From Actinomycetales bacterium SN12 (GTDB taxonomy: Bacteria; Actinomycetota; Actinomycetes; Actinomycetales; Microbacteriaceae), in NCBI GenBank assembly GCA_002837415.1, contig PJCV01000001.1, positions 248,001-312,000 on the forward strand: 64,000 bases of DNA, read 5' to 3'. Of this stretch, positions 1 to 9,217 are shown piece after piece. Position 1 is the first letter of the stretch; every line of letters starts with the position of its first letter. A program made the position numbers and the translations under genes. The notes below the pieces were generated by a model. The model was given only the letters and a program-made list of their open reading frames with translations, did no database searches and was not told the origin of the DNA.

Positions 1-906
1 GGGCAGCCCGAGCGATTCGAGCACCGACCGGTGCCGGTCAGCTCCGGCATCCGACAGCCGCCCGGCCAGACGCGACAGCTCGGCGGCGTACATCATGCCG
101 ATCGAGATCGCCGCACCGTGGCGCCACTGGTAGCGCTCGGCGTGCTCGATCGCGTGCCCGAGGGTGTGGCCATAGTTGAGGATCTCCCTCAGCCCGGCTT
201 CGCGGAAGTCGTCCGAGACGACCTTGGCCTTCATCTCGATCGCGAGCTCCACGGTGCGGCGGAACTCATCGGTCGTCGGATCGACAGCCCGCTCCGGCGA
301 CGCCTCGATGATGTCGAGGATCTCGGGAGCCCAGATGAATCCCGCCTTCACGACCTCCGCATAGCCCGCAGTCGCCTCGTTCGCGCTCAGGCTCTGCAGC
401 TCGTCGAGATCACCGACGACGGCCCGCGGCGCCCAGAACGCGCCGACCATGTTCTTGCCCTCAGCCGTGTTCACGCCGGTCTTCCCGCCGACGGCGGCGT
501 CGACCAGGCCGAGCACCGTGGTCGGCACCTGCACGACCTGCACGCCGCGCAGCCAGGTCGCGGCGACGAAACCGGCGACATCGGTCACCGAACCGCCGCC
601 GTAGCCGACCACCGCGTCGGTGCGGGTGAAGTCCGCCTGACCCATCACCTGCCAGCAGAACGCCGCGACCTCGATGCGCTTGCCGGCCTCGGCATCCGGG
701 ATCTCTGCCAGCAGCACCTCGATTCCGCCGTCGGACATCAGACGCTCGCGCAGCTCTGCTGCGCGCTTGCCGAGGGTCGGCGGATGAACGACGAGAACCT
801 TGCGAACCGCGGGGTCGAGCGCCGCCTGCACGCGGTCGAGGATGCCGCGCCCGACGGTGATGTCGTAGGGGGTCTGTCCGGAGACGCTGATCGTGGTCGT
901 GGTCAT
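1..906 (-). CDS. aroB: 3-dehydroquinate synthase (3' end outside window)
   Basis: Converts DAHP to 3-dehydroquinate, the second step of the cytosolic shikimate pathway. The first 302 residues are visible and no stop occurs before the window edge. The NAD-binding glycine run GYGGGSVTDVAG lies near residues 101-112. Lysines in GGKTGVN (about 140-146) and EGKNMVG (about 149-155) match the substrate-binding lysines, and a metal-binding NYGHTLGHAIEH stretch follows. The ATG overlaps the shikimate kinase stop as ATGA, so it is translationally coupled as the last visible gene of an aroE-aroC-aroK-aroB run. The family is usually about 350-370 residues, so roughly 50-60 are missing. Confidence 0.96.
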   Translation of the reverse strand, partial: MTTTTISVSGQTPYDITVGRGILDRVQAALDPAVRKVLVVHPPTLGKRAAELRERLMSDGGIEVLLAEIPDAEAGKRIEVAAFCWQVMGQADFTRTDAVVGYGGGSVTDVAGFVAATWLRGVQVVQVPTTVLGLVDAAVGGKTGVNTAEGKNMVGAFWAPRAVVGDLDELQSLSANEATAGYAEVVKAGFIWAPEILDIIEASPERAVDPTTDEFRRTVELAIEMKAKVVSDDFREAGLREILNYGHTLGHAIEHAERYQWRHGAAISIGMMYAAELSRLAGRLSDAGADRHRSVLESLGLP

Positions 907-1424
907 GGCTGCTTCCTCCTCCAGGCGGCGATCTCCTCCGCCAGTGCCCGCATGGGTCTGCGGGATGTGTCGACGGTGAGGTCGGCGACCTCTTCGTACC
1001 AGCTTCGTCGCTGATCGAAGATGGTGCGCCAGCGCTCCACCGGGTTCTCGTCGCCCGCCAGAAGCGGGCGGGCGCTTCCGCTGATGCGCCGCTCGACGGC
1101 GTCTGCGGTCACGGTCAGGAAGACGACGGGATGCCGGTGCAGCAGGGCGCGAGTATCGGCATCCATCACCGCTCCCCCGCCCAGCGAGACCACGCCGCCC
1201 TCTGCGACCGCCACCGCGACGGCTTCGCGCTCGAACTCACGGAACCGCGCTTCGCCGTGCGCGGCGAAGATCTCGGGGATGGGCCCGTGCTCAGCGGCGA
1301 TGCGCTTGTCGGTGTCGGTGAAAGGCACAGCGAGCAGACGCGCGACCTTCCGACCGACGCTCGTCTTGCCTGCAGCCATCGGGCCGACCAGCACGAGGGT
1401 CAGCGGATGCTCAGACGAGCTCAT
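903..1424 (-). CDS. aroK: Shikimate kinase
   Basis: Phosphorylates shikimate at the 3-hydroxyl using ATP. The protein is 173 residues, normal for the family. It has a P-loop GPMAAGKTS (residues 14-22), the substrate-binding DTD at 37-39, an arginine in EARFREFE, the GGGAV loop, and a lid arginine in SARPLL. Two adjacent ATG codons exist (1427 and 1424). The second gives MSSSEH and either fits. Longer upstream frames only shadow aroC. The start lies inside the last codons of aroC and the stop overlaps aroB by four bases, so the cluster is tightly coupled. Confidence 0.95.
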   Translation of the reverse strand: MSSSEHPLTLVLVGPMAAGKTSVGRKVARLLAVPFTDTDKRIAAEHGPIPEIFAAHGEARFREFEREAVAVAVAEGGVVSLGGGAVMDADTRALLHRHPVVFLTVTADAVERRISGSARPLLAGDENPVERWRTIFDQRRSWYEEVADLTVDTSRRPMRALAEEIAAWRRKQP

Positions 1425-2640
1425 CATGGGCGAGCAGCGCCGCCTCGGATGCCGGTGCGGTGCGCAGCGACTCGGGGATCGCGGCGAGGTAGGAGTCGAG
1501 ATTGCGTCGTGTCTCGCGGATGCTGTCGCCGCCGAACTTCTCCAGCAGCGAGTTCGCGAGTTCGATGGCGACCATCGCCTCGGCCACGACACCGGCCGCA
1601 GGCACCGCGCAGACGTCGGATCGCTGGTGGTGCGCGGTGGCGGTCTCGCCGGAGGAGACATCGACGGTGCGCAGAGCGCGGGGCACCGTGGCGATCGGCT
1701 TCATGCCGGCGCGGACGCGCAGCACGGTGCCGGTGCTCATGCCGCCCTCGATGCCGCCGGCGCGGTCGGATGCCCGTGTGATGCCGTCGCTCGCGGAGAA
1801 CAGCTCGTCGTGGGCGGCCGAGCCGCGGCGGCGGGTGGTCTCGAAGCCGTCACCGACCTCGACGCCCTTGATCGCCTGGATGCTCATCAGCGCCTGCGCG
1901 AGGCGGCCGTCGAGCCGGCGGTCCCAGTGCACGTGCGAGCCGATGCCGGGTGGGAGGCCGTACGCGAGCACCTCCACGATGCCGCCGAGGGTGTCGCCGT
2001 CCTTGCGGGCGGAGTCGACCTCCTCGACCATGCGCGCGGAGGTCTCGGCGTCGAAGCAGCGCAGCGGATCCGCATCGAGCGCGTCGACGTCGTCCGGCGT
2101 GGGCAGCGCGGCGTCGTCCGGAGCCTGCACCGGGCCGATCGAGAGCGTGTGGCTCACGAGGCGGATGCCGAGCTCCGACAGGAACGAGCGGGCGACGGCG
2201 CCGAGGGCGACACGCGCGGCGGTCTCCCGCGCGCTGGCACGCTCGAGGATCGGCCGGGCCTCGTCGAAGTCGTACTTCTGCATGCCGACGAGGTCGGCGT
2301 GACCTGGCCGCGGTCGGGTGAGCGCCGCTCCCCTGCCGCGGGACTTCTCGGTCAGCTCGGTGGGCGCCGGGTTCATCACCTCGGTCCACTTGGGCCACTC
2401 GGTGTTTCCGATTCGCAGCGCGATGGGGCTCCCGAGGGTGAGGCCGTGGCGAACGCCGCTGGAGATGGTCAGCTCGTCCTGCTCGAACTTCATGCGCGAG
2501 CCGCGACCGTAACCGAGCTTGCGGCGCTGGAGATCGGCCTGGATGGCCTCGGCCGTGACCGTCACACCGGAGGGCAGACCCTCGACGATGGCGATGAGTT
2601 CGGGGCCGTGCGATTCGCCGGCAGTGAGCACGCGGAGCAT
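1411..2640 (-). CDS. aroC: Chorismate synthase
   Basis: Makes chorismate from EPSP with reduced FMN, the last step of the shikimate pathway. The protein is 409 residues. It begins [12 protein letters not shown], where GESHG is the conserved N-terminal family signature. [13 protein letters not shown] and [10 protein letters not shown] match the conserved arginine and histidine motifs. The ATG at 2640 is fixed by this N-terminus; the frame stays open upstream, but only as a shadow of aroE. It lies four bases after the aroE stop and overlaps the aroK start. Confidence 0.96.
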   Translation of the reverse strand: MLRVLTAGESHGPELIAIVEGLPSGVTVTAEAIQADLQRRKLGYGRGSRMKFEQDELTISSGVRHGLTLGSPIALRIGNTEWPKWTEVMNPAPTELTEKSRGRGAALTRPRPGHADLVGMQKYDFDEARPILERASARETAARVALGAVARSFLSELGIRLVSHTLSIGPVQAPDDAALPTPDDVDALDADPLRCFDAETSARMVEEVDSARKDGDTLGGIVEVLAYGLPPGIGSHVHWDRRLDGRLAQALMSIQAIKGVEVGDGFETTRRRGSAAHDELFSASDGITRASDRAGGIEGGMSTGTVLRVRAGMKPIATVPRALRTVDVSSGETATAHHQRSDVCAVPAAGVVAEAMVAIELANSLLEKFGGDSIRETRRNLDSYLAAIPESLRTAPASEAALLAHDELV

Positions 2641-2644
2641 TGCT

Positions 2645-3469
2645 CTAGTCTTCCATGCCCGCCGACCGCATGATGTCGACTGTGACGGCCTCGTCGGGCA
2701 GCTCGCTCTGCTGGTCGCCATGGCGGAAGATGCGGATCTGGCGGACGGCCTGGAACAGCAGCATCTCGAAGCCCGAGATGACTCGCTTCGAGGGCCAGAG
2801 CGCTGCCAGAGCAGAGGGCCACGGCGCGTATGCCGCTTCGAAGAGCGTGCCGCCGACGGCTGCGAGCGGCATCGCGATGCCGGGGTCGAGTACGGTGCCG
2901 CTCGGCAGAGTGGCGACGGTCGCATCGACGTCGGATGCCGGGGCCGCGAGGTCCGCGGTGCTGACCTGCACGCCGAGGGCCTCGGCGGTCGGGCGCAGGC
3001 GGTCGACCGCCTCAGGGCGCCGCGCGCGGAACTCGACCTCGGTCGCCCCGAGATCGCTCAGCGCGACCAGCGCGGATGCCGCGGTGGCGCCGGCACCGAG
3101 GATGCGCGCGCGCCGCACGCCCGTGACTCCGGCATGGGTGAACGCGTCGACGATGCCGCCCACGTCGGTGTTGAAGCCGCGGAGGGTCTCGCCGAGAAGC
3201 AGCGTGTTCACCGCCCCGGTGAGGGCCGCGTGACGGTCGAGCTCGTCTGCGGTGTCGTGCGCGACTTCCTTCAGCGGCATGGTCAGCGACAGCCCGCGCC
3301 ACGACTCATCGAGCGATGTCAGGGCAGCGGGGAAACCGGCTCTGTCGACCTGACGACGCTCGTACGTCCACTCGAGTCCGAGATGCCGGTAGGCCGCGGA
3401 GTGCAGCTGCGGCGAGCGGCTGTGACCGATCGGGTCGCCCCAGACGGCGAGGCGCGTGCGCCCGACCAC
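2645..3469 (-). CDS. aroE: Shikimate dehydrogenase
   Basis: Reduces 3-dehydroshikimate to shikimate with NADPH. The protein is 274 residues. [13 protein letters not shown] near residues 11-23 is the substrate-binding SxS loop. The catalytic lysine sits in MPLKEVAHD (about 64-72), the nucleotide-binding GAGATAAS near 125, and a C-terminal Gln-containing helix follows. The start is GTG at 3469, one base after the mltG stop, so translation is probably coupled to mltG. Some actinobacterial AroE paralogues act on quinate, but the aroC-aroK-aroB context supports the biosynthetic role. Confidence 0.95.
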   Translation of the reverse strand: MVGRTRLAVWGDPIGHSRSPQLHSAAYRHLGLEWTYERRQVDRAGFPAALTSLDESWRGLSLTMPLKEVAHDTADELDRHAALTGAVNTLLLGETLRGFNTDVGGIVDAFTHAGVTGVRRARILGAGATAASALVALSDLGATEVEFRARRPEAVDRLRPTAEALGVQVSTADLAAPASDVDATVATLPSGTVLDPGIAMPLAAVGGTLFEAAYAPWPSALAALWPSKRVISGFEMLLFQAVRQIRIFRHGDQQSELPDEAVTVDIMRSAGMED

Positions 3470-3470
3470 G

Positions 3471-4949
3471 TCAGCAGCCCTTGTAGTCGGTGTTCGCCGA
3501 GCACCACGCGCGCATCTTCTTGATGCCCTGCTGATGCTCTTCGTAGGTCTCGGAGAACTGCGTCTCGCCGGTCGAGAAGTCGACGGTCACGAAGTACAGC
3601 CACGGCCCGTCGACCGGGTGCATGGCGGCGTCGATCGCGGCGTCGCCCGCATTCGCGATCGGCGTCTTCGGAAGCCCGGTGATGACGTACGTGTTCCACG
3701 GGTTGTCATCATGCTGCGCGGCTTCCGAGGTGCTCGCCTTCCCGGCATGCAGCTCCCCGTAGCCGTATTGCGCGGTCGAGTCCATCTGCAGCATCATGCC
3801 GTCAGCGACACGGTTCGCGATCACCCGCGACACCTTGGGGAAGTCGGCGGTGCGGGCCTCGCGCTCGATGATCGAGGCGATGGTCAGCACGCGCTGCACG
3901 TCGTCTGCGGGGACGCCCGCCTTTGCCAGCGATTCGCGGGTGCGATCGACCATGGCGGCGATCACGTCCTGCGCGCTCGAGCCGGGATCGAATGTGTAGA
4001 TGGCCGGGAACAGCCAGCCCTCGAGGTTCTCTGCGGAAACGCCGTACGCTCCGGGATCCTGAACGGCGGCCTGCAGATCCTCGATCGGGATGCCGACGCC
4101 CTCCGCGATCCGCGGCAGCGACGAGGCGACGGTGCTGCCCTCGGCGATGCGCACGGTGTTGGCCATGCGATTGTCGGGGTTCGAGAGCGCCTTCAGCGCC
4201 GCCGACGCCGTCATCTTCTGCTGGAGCTTGTACACGCCGGGATAGAAGGTGACGTTGGGGTCGTTCTCGATCAGGTAGTCGTAGAACACCCGGTCGGTCT
4301 TGGTGACCTTGGCCTGGAAGAGCGCTGTCGACACGGGCGCGCCGGTGTCGCCCTTCTTGATCGTCACGAAGGCCTCGCCGGTGGCGATGCCCGACTCGTA
4401 GTCCTTCGGCTCGCCCCACCCCATGATGTCGTCGATCTGTGTCTGGTAGGTGTTGTAGACCCAGACGCCGGCCCCGGCGATGACGCCGCCGATCACCAGC
4501 AGCACGACCAGCGCGATCAGGCAGCCGCGGCCGCGACGCTTGCGGGGGACGTGGGTCGCCGCCTCGGGGGCGAACAGCGAGTCGAGGGACTGGTGGTCCG
4601 GTTCATCGTGCGCGATCGGGGCGCCGGACGGCGTCACCGCGATGTCTGCGGACCCCTGGCCGTCGCCTCGGCCTGCCGGCCGCGGCGAGACGGTCGCCTC
4701 GGGCTGCGCGGGGACGGCCGGGGCGTCGTCGCCCGTGACGTGCGGAGCGCTGTCTCCGCCGGCCGATGTCCGGGCACGGGGCACATCGCGCTCTGCCGCG
4801 TCGCGAGCGGCTGCTTCGCGCAGAGCCCGACGCGAACCCGGAGCGGGTTCGTCACGTGCGTCGCGTTCGGGCAGCGGCGTGGCAGCCGTGGGAACGTTGT
4901 CGAAGAAGTCACCGAGCGAGTCGGGTCTGCGATCGTGCGGATCAGACAT
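3471..4949 (-). CDS. mltG: Endolytic peptidoglycan transglycosylase MltG
   Basis: Membrane-bound lytic transglycosylase thought to cut nascent glycan strands and end their synthesis. The protein is 492 residues. The first 135 are a low-complexity, charged cytoplasmic region, followed by a basic stretch RKRRGRG and one transmembrane helix near 145-168. The extracellular LysM-like and YceG domains follow. IASIIEREA carries the catalytic glutamate, and a second conserved stretch reads LQMDSTAQYGYG. The gene overlaps the ruvX stop by eight bases. The long N-terminal tail is typical of actinobacterial MltG. Confidence 0.94.
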   Translation of the reverse strand: MSDPHDRRPDSLGDFFDNVPTAATPLPERDARDEPAPGSRRALREAAARDAAERDVPRARTSAGGDSAPHVTGDDAPAVPAQPEATVSPRPAGRGDGQGSADIAVTPSGAPIAHDEPDHQSLDSLFAPEAATHVPRKRRGRGCLIALVVLLVIGGVIAGAGVWVYNTYQTQIDDIMGWGEPKDYESGIATGEAFVTIKKGDTGAPVSTALFQAKVTKTDRVFYDYLIENDPNVTFYPGVYKLQQKMTASAALKALSNPDNRMANTVRIAEGSTVASSLPRIAEGVGIPIEDLQAAVQDPGAYGVSAENLEGWLFPAIYTFDPGSSAQDVIAAMVDRTRESLAKAGVPADDVQRVLTIASIIEREARTADFPKVSRVIANRVADGMMLQMDSTAQYGYGELHAGKASTSEAAQHDDNPWNTYVITGLPKTPIANAGDAAIDAAMHPVDGPWLYFVTVDFSTGETQFSETYEEHQQGIKKMRAWCSANTDYKGC

Positions 4950-5424
4950 CGCGCGGCGGCTCCTGGGCAGGGGGGATCAACGCACCGGCGGGCTTTCCGG
5001 TGCTCTTCTCGGTGTCCACGGCATGCTGCAACAGCACCACTGCGGCCACTTGATCGACAATGCTACGAGACTTCTTCTGCGTTCGCCCAGAAGCGCGCAG
5101 TGCGGTGTGAGCGCTGACCGTGCTGAGCCGCTCGTCGACCATGCGGACAGCCAGGCCCGAGCGGTGCTGCAGCTCTTGCGCGAAATCGCGCGCATCCGTG
5201 GTCGACAGCGTCTCCTCGCCGCGCATGTTCACGGGCAGGCCCACCACGATCTCCAGAGGCTCCCACTCGGCGACGAGCTGAAGGATGCGATCGATCGACG
5301 TCTCCGCCCGCGGCACGGTCTCCACCGGCACAGCGAGCATCCCGTCGGGATCGCACCGGGCGACGCCGACGCGCGCCTTGCCGACATCGATCCCGATGCG
5401 GGTTCCGCGGCGGAAGCCCGTCAC
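4942..5424 (-). CDS. ruvX: Holliday junction resolvase-like RuvX/YqgF
   Basis: RNase H-fold protein of the YqgF family, linked to 16S rRNA 5' processing and possibly junction resolution. The protein is 160 residues. The acidic active-site signature IGIDVGKARVGVA is near residues 10-22, GLPVNM near 60, and a C-terminal DERLST and SIVDQVAAVVLLQ stretch supplies the remaining acidic residues. The start is GTG, overlapping the alaS stop as GTGA. The alaS-ruvX-mltG order is widely conserved. Confidence 0.93.
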   Translation of the reverse strand: MTGFRRGTRIGIDVGKARVGVARCDPDGMLAVPVETVPRAETSIDRILQLVAEWEPLEIVVGLPVNMRGEETLSTTDARDFAQELQHRSGLAVRMVDERLSTVSAHTALRASGRTQKKSRSIVDQVAAVVLLQHAVDTEKSTGKPAGALIPPAQEPPRDV

Positions 5425-8081
5425 GCTCCTGCGAGCTCCGAGACGATCCGCGCAAGCGCGGCATCCAGAGCCGAAGCATCGGTCCCGCCACCCTGAGCGA
5501 CATCGTCCTTCCCGCCGCCGCCGCCACCGAGCAGGCCGGCGGCGATGCGCACGAGTGCGCCCGCCTTCGCGCCGGCGGTGCGGGCGGCGTCGTTCGTCGC
5601 GACGACGACGATCGGCCGGCCGCCGACCACGCCTCCGAAGGCGACGACCGCGGGGTCGGAGCCGAGGCGCTCGCGCACGCTGAGGGCGAGCGTTCGGATG
5701 TCATCTGCTGAGCCGATCTCGCCCAGGGACGTCGAAGCCACCCGGTATGCGCCGATGCGCGATGCGGCCTCGACGAGAGCAGGGACTCGACCCTCGCGCT
5801 CCTTCGCCTCGAACTGCGCGATGCGCTTCTCAGCGGCCTTCAGGTTCGCCTGCAGCTCTTCGATGCGGGCGCCGAGCTGGTCGCGCGGCGCCTTGAGCGC
5901 AGAGGTCAGCTGCGACACGACGGTGCGCTCGGCAGCCAGCTCCCGGAAGGCGTCCTGTCCCACGAGAGCCTCGATGCGGCGGTTGGATGCTCCGACCGAC
6001 GACTCGCCCACGAGGCTCACCAGCCCGATCTCCGAGCTCGTCGTCACGTGCGTGCCGGCGCAGAGCTCACGCGACCAGGGCCCGCCGATGTCGACCATGC
6101 GCACCACGTCGCCGTACTTCTCGCCGAACAGCGCCATGGCGCCGGCCTCCCTGGCCTCGTCCAGCGAGACGATGCGGGTGGTCACCTCGAGCGCGTCGTT
6201 CACCGCGCGGTTGGTGATCTCCTCGATCTCCGAGCGGGTCTCGAGCGAGAGCGGCTGCGACCACGCGAAGTCGAAGCGCATGTACCCGGCGCGGTTGAGC
6301 GATCCAGCCTGAGTGGCGGTCTTGCCGAGCGTGTCGCGCAGAGCGGCATGCACCAGGTGCGTGGCCGAGTGCGCCTGCTGAGCCGCACGACGATTCGCCG
6401 CGTCGACCACGCTGGTCGCGCGGTCATCCACCGAGACCGACCCGGTGGCCACGTGCACGGTGTGGCTGATCAGTCCGGGCACCGGACGCTGCACATCGAG
6501 CACGTCGAGTTCGAACCCGGCGCCGACGATCGTACCCTTGTCGGCCACCTGGCCACCCGATTCGGCGTACAGCGCGGTCTCGGCGAGGATGACCTCGGCG
6601 ACCTGACCCTCGGACGCCGTCTGCGCGGGGGCACCGTCGACGATCAGTCCGAGCACCCGGGATTCGGTCTGCAGATCGGTGTAGCCGGCGAAACCCGTCT
6701 CGCCCAGCGCGCGGAACTCGCGATACACCGACACATCGGCGAGCTGGCGCTTGCGGTTGCGGGCGTCGGCCTTCGCACGGTCGCGCTGCTCCTTCATGAG
6801 CGCGTCGAACGCCGGGCGGTCGACGTCGAGCCCCGCCTCCTCGGCGACCTCGAGTGTGAGGTCGATCGGGAACCCGTAGGTGTCGTGCAGCAGGAAGGCC
6901 TCGGAGCCGCTGAGGGTGGCTGCGCCCTTCTTCTTCGTGTCGTCCAGCGCGAGGTCGAGAATGGTCGAGCCCTGAGCGAGCGTGCGACGGAAGGTCTCCT
7001 CCTCGGCGAACGCGGCGGAGGAGAGCGTCGACCACTCCGTCTCCAGCACGGGGTACGCCGACTTCATCGCGTCCCTCGACGCGGCGAAGAGCTCGGGGAA
7101 CGCCGGCGCGTCGACGCCGAGCAGGCGCATCGACCGCACGGTGCGGCGCATCAGACGGCGCAGGATGTAGCCGCGGCCCTCGTTCGAGGGGCGCACGCCG
7201 TCGGAGAGGAGCATGAGAGAGGAGCGCACGTGATCGGCGATGACGCGGAAGCGCACGTCGTCCTCATGCACGGCGCCGTACCTCTTGCCGGAGAGCTCCA
7301 CGGCGCGGTCGAGAACCGGACGCACCTGGTCGCTCTCGTACATGTTCTCGACGCCCTGCTTGAGGAAGGCGACGCGTTCGAGCCCCATGCCGGTGTCGAT
7401 GTTCTTCATCGGCAGTTCGCCGACGATGTCGAACTCGGTCTTGCTGCGGACGTTCTCGACGAACTCCTGCATGAAGACGAGGTTCCAGATCTCCAGGAAC
7501 CGGGAGTCGTCCACGGCAGGTCCGCCGTCCTTGCCGTAGGCGGGCCCACGGTCGAAGAAGATCTCCGAGTCCGGGCCACCGGGGCCGGGCTGCCCGGTGT
7601 TCCAGTAGTTGTCGGCGCGCCCGAGTCGCTGGATGCGCTCCGGCTTCAGCCCGATGATGTCGCGCCAGATGGCCTCGGCCTCGTCGTCGGTCTCGTAGAC
7701 GGTGACCCACAGGTCCTTCTCGTCGAATCCGAGGCCGCCGTCGGCTTCGGAGGAGGTCAGCAGCTCCCAGGCGTAGCGGATCGCGCCTTCCTTGAAGTAG
7801 TCGCCGAACGACCAGTTGCCCAGCATCTGGAAGAACGTGCCGTGGCGGGCGGTGCGCCCGACCTCTTCGATGTCGTTCGTGCGGATGCACTTCTGCACAT
7901 CGGCGATGCGCGGGTGCGGAGCGGGAACGACGCCCGTGAGGTACGGGATCATCGGCACCATGCCGGCGACCGTGAAGAGCAGCGAAGGGTCGTCGCTGAC
8001 CAGGGATGCCGACGGGACGATGAGGTGGTCGTTCTTCTCGAAGTAGTCGAGGTACCGCTGCGCGATCTCCGCAGTTTTCAT
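5421..8081 (-). CDS. alaS: Alanyl-tRNA synthetase
   Basis: Charges tRNA-Ala and edits mischarged serine and glycine. The protein is 886 residues, full length. The class II catalytic core spans about 1-450. The editing domain has the zinc motif HSATHLVHA and the downstream CAGTH. A coiled coil (EELQANLKAAEKRIAQFEAK) leads into a C-Ala domain with a glycine-rich GGGGGGKDD loop near the end. ATG at 8081. It sits downstream of a 62-residue membrane protein and leads the ruvX-mltG-aro run. Confidence 0.98.
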   Translation of the reverse strand: MKTAEIAQRYLDYFEKNDHLIVPSASLVSDDPSLLFTVAGMVPMIPYLTGVVPAPHPRIADVQKCIRTNDIEEVGRTARHGTFFQMLGNWSFGDYFKEGAIRYAWELLTSSEADGGLGFDEKDLWVTVYETDDEAEAIWRDIIGLKPERIQRLGRADNYWNTGQPGPGGPDSEIFFDRGPAYGKDGGPAVDDSRFLEIWNLVFMQEFVENVRSKTEFDIVGELPMKNIDTGMGLERVAFLKQGVENMYESDQVRPVLDRAVELSGKRYGAVHEDDVRFRVIADHVRSSLMLLSDGVRPSNEGRGYILRRLMRRTVRSMRLLGVDAPAFPELFAASRDAMKSAYPVLETEWSTLSSAAFAEEETFRRTLAQGSTILDLALDDTKKKGAATLSGSEAFLLHDTYGFPIDLTLEVAEEAGLDVDRPAFDALMKEQRDRAKADARNRKRQLADVSVYREFRALGETGFAGYTDLQTESRVLGLIVDGAPAQTASEGQVAEVILAETALYAESGGQVADKGTIVGAGFELDVLDVQRPVPGLISHTVHVATGSVSVDDRATSVVDAANRRAAQQAHSATHLVHAALRDTLGKTATQAGSLNRAGYMRFDFAWSQPLSLETRSEIEEITNRAVNDALEVTTRIVSLDEAREAGAMALFGEKYGDVVRMVDIGGPWSRELCAGTHVTTSSEIGLVSLVGESSVGASNRRIEALVGQDAFRELAAERTVVSQLTSALKAPRDQLGARIEELQANLKAAEKRIAQFEAKEREGRVPALVEAASRIGAYRVASTSLGEIGSADDIRTLALSVRERLGSDPAVVAFGGVVGGRPIVVVATNDAARTAGAKAGALVRIAAGLLGGGGGGKDDVAQGGGTDASALDAALARIVSELAGA

Positions 8082-8145
8082 AGAGCTCGTGGCATTCCTT
8101 GCGTGGGAGCGCCGCGTCGGGATGCGCGGCGAGTGTGAATCGGGA

Positions 8146-8334
8146 TCAGTCGTCTGCGGGGTCGGACAGGCGGGCTTCCTGCTGCCGATACGCGTCGCCG
8201 ATGACGGCGGTGACCTGGGACAGACGGGCGTCGAGGTCGGCGAAGATCTCCTGCCCGCGAGGGTCCTTGTTCATGAAGTGGGCGGCGACGAAACCGCCGA
8301 TCACGCCGGTCAGGAACCAAGACAGTCTCTTCAT
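8146..8334 (-). CDS. Small single-pass membrane protein, function unknown
   Basis: A 62-residue protein with one N-terminal transmembrane segment (LSWFLTGVIGGFVAAHFM, about residues 4-21) and a charged amphipathic tail rich in Arg, Gln and Asp. It resembles the short uncharacterised membrane proteins found between rpsD and alaS in Actinobacteria, but I cannot name a family with certainty. A TAGGAT hexamer lies exactly six bases before the ATG, with GGAG in the spacer, so the start may be leaderless or use a very short leader. The same transcript could reach alaS 64 bases downstream. Confidence 0.75.
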   Translation of the reverse strand: MKRLSWFLTGVIGGFVAAHFMNKDPRGQEIFADLDARLSQVTAVIGDAYRQQEARLSDPADD

Positions 8335-8340
8335 CGCTCC

Positions 8341-8346
8341 ATCCTA
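8341..8346 (-). promoter_or_regulatory. -10 element (TAGGAT) for the small membrane protein and alaS run
   Basis: TAGGAT on the minus strand ends six bases before the ATG at 8334. It abuts the rpsD terminator hairpin, so the -35 region would fall inside that hairpin. Confidence 0.5.
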
Positions 8347-8348
8347 CG

Positions 8349-8383
8349 ACGAGAGGCGCCGGGGAATCCCCGACGCCTCTCGT
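8349..8383. terminator. Terminator hairpin downstream of rpsD
   Basis: Arms acgagaggcg (8349-8358) and cgcctctcgt (8374-8383) are perfectly complementary, with a second inner pairing of gggg and cccc. There is no long T-run. It lies between rpsD and the next promoter. Confidence 0.7.
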
Positions 8384-8388
8384 GCGAG

Positions 8389-8411
8389 CCTTCGACCGGC
8401 TCAGGCACCCA
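8389..8411 (+). repeat. Dispersed repeat copy (CCTTCGACMGGCTCAGG family)
   Basis: ccttcgaccggctcaggc followed by accca. It matches the repeat seen at 55981, 59662-59775 and, inverted, at 20881-21004. All copies lie next to 3' gene ends. Confidence 0.65.
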
Positions 8412-8416
8412 ATGTC

Positions 8417-9046
8417 TTATCGAGCTGCGTAGTACTCGACGACGAGCTGCACTTCACAGGTCACGGGGACCTCGGCGCGCTTCGGACGACGGACCAGGCG
8501 GGCCTGCAGCTTGTCGAGCTCGACCTCGAGGTAGCCCGGAACCGGGGGCAGGACCTCGGCGTGACCGCCGGCTGCTGCGACCTGGAAAGGCTCGAGAGCC
8601 TCGGACTTGGCCTTGACGTGGATGAGCTGACCCGGCTTCACGCGGAACGACGGGCGGTCGACGAGCTGACCGTCGACGAGGATGTGACGGTGCACGACCA
8701 GCTGGCGAGCCTGCGCGGTGGTGCGGGCGAAGCCGGCACGCACGACGAGGGCGTCGAGACGCATCTCGAGCAGCTCGACCAGGTTCTCACCGGTCAGGCC
8801 GTCCTTGCGGCGGGCCTCGTTGAACGCGATGCGCAGCTGCTTCTCGCGGATGCCGTACTGCTCGCGCAGACGCTGCTTCTCACGCAGACGGACGGCGTAG
8901 TCGCTGTCAGCCTTGCGCTTGGTGCGGCCGTGCTCGCCGGGAGCGTAGGGACGCTTCTCGAGGTAGCGGGCGGCCTTCGGGGTGAGCGGGATTCCCAGCG
9001 CACGGCTGAGACGGACCTTGCGGCGGTCCTGGGACTTCGTGACCAC
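8417..9046 (-). CDS. rpsD: 30S ribosomal protein S4
   Basis: Primary 16S rRNA-binding protein of the small subunit. The protein is 209 residues. The N-terminal region (YAPGEHGRTKRK) lacks the zinc-finger cysteines, as in the C-minus form. An S4 RNA-binding domain follows (MRLDALVVRAGFARTTAQARQLV, about residues 94-116, then HRHILVDGQLV). GTG start at 9046 with GGAAGGAA about seven bases upstream. It stands alone here rather than in the alpha operon, as in many Microbacteriaceae. Confidence 0.98.
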   Translation of the reverse strand: MVTKSQDRRKVRLSRALGIPLTPKAARYLEKRPYAPGEHGRTKRKADSDYAVRLREKQRLREQYGIREKQLRIAFNEARRKDGLTGENLVELLEMRLDALVVRAGFARTTAQARQLVVHRHILVDGQLVDRPSFRVKPGQLIHVKAKSEALEPFQVAAAGGHAEVLPPVPGYLEVELDKLQARLVRRPKRAEVPVTCEVQLVVEYYAAR

Positions 9047-9217
9047 GAAGTGTTCCTTCCGTGACGTGGACGCGTCTTTCGCGCCTCACGGGCGTATCGC
9101 CTCGCTTCCTCCTTCTCGACGCGCACGCCGGGGCGCGACAGGAAGTGGTACAGGAGAGAGGGATGCCCGAAAACTGTGTTTCGAGCCGCTCAATGGTAAC
9201 AGATCGGGCTGAGCGTC
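9047..9217 (-). other. rpsD leader and promoter region
   Basis: About 170 bases without a gene between rarA and rpsD. It holds the rpsD ribosome binding site and a purine-rich stretch (gagaaggaggaagcgagg on minus). I see no confident promoter or named RNA structure. Confidence 0.4.

Noticed and set aside
31..1014. Plus-strand frame opposite aroB
   Set aside because: Shadow of aroB; the composition is typical of antisense frames and the real product is clear on minus.
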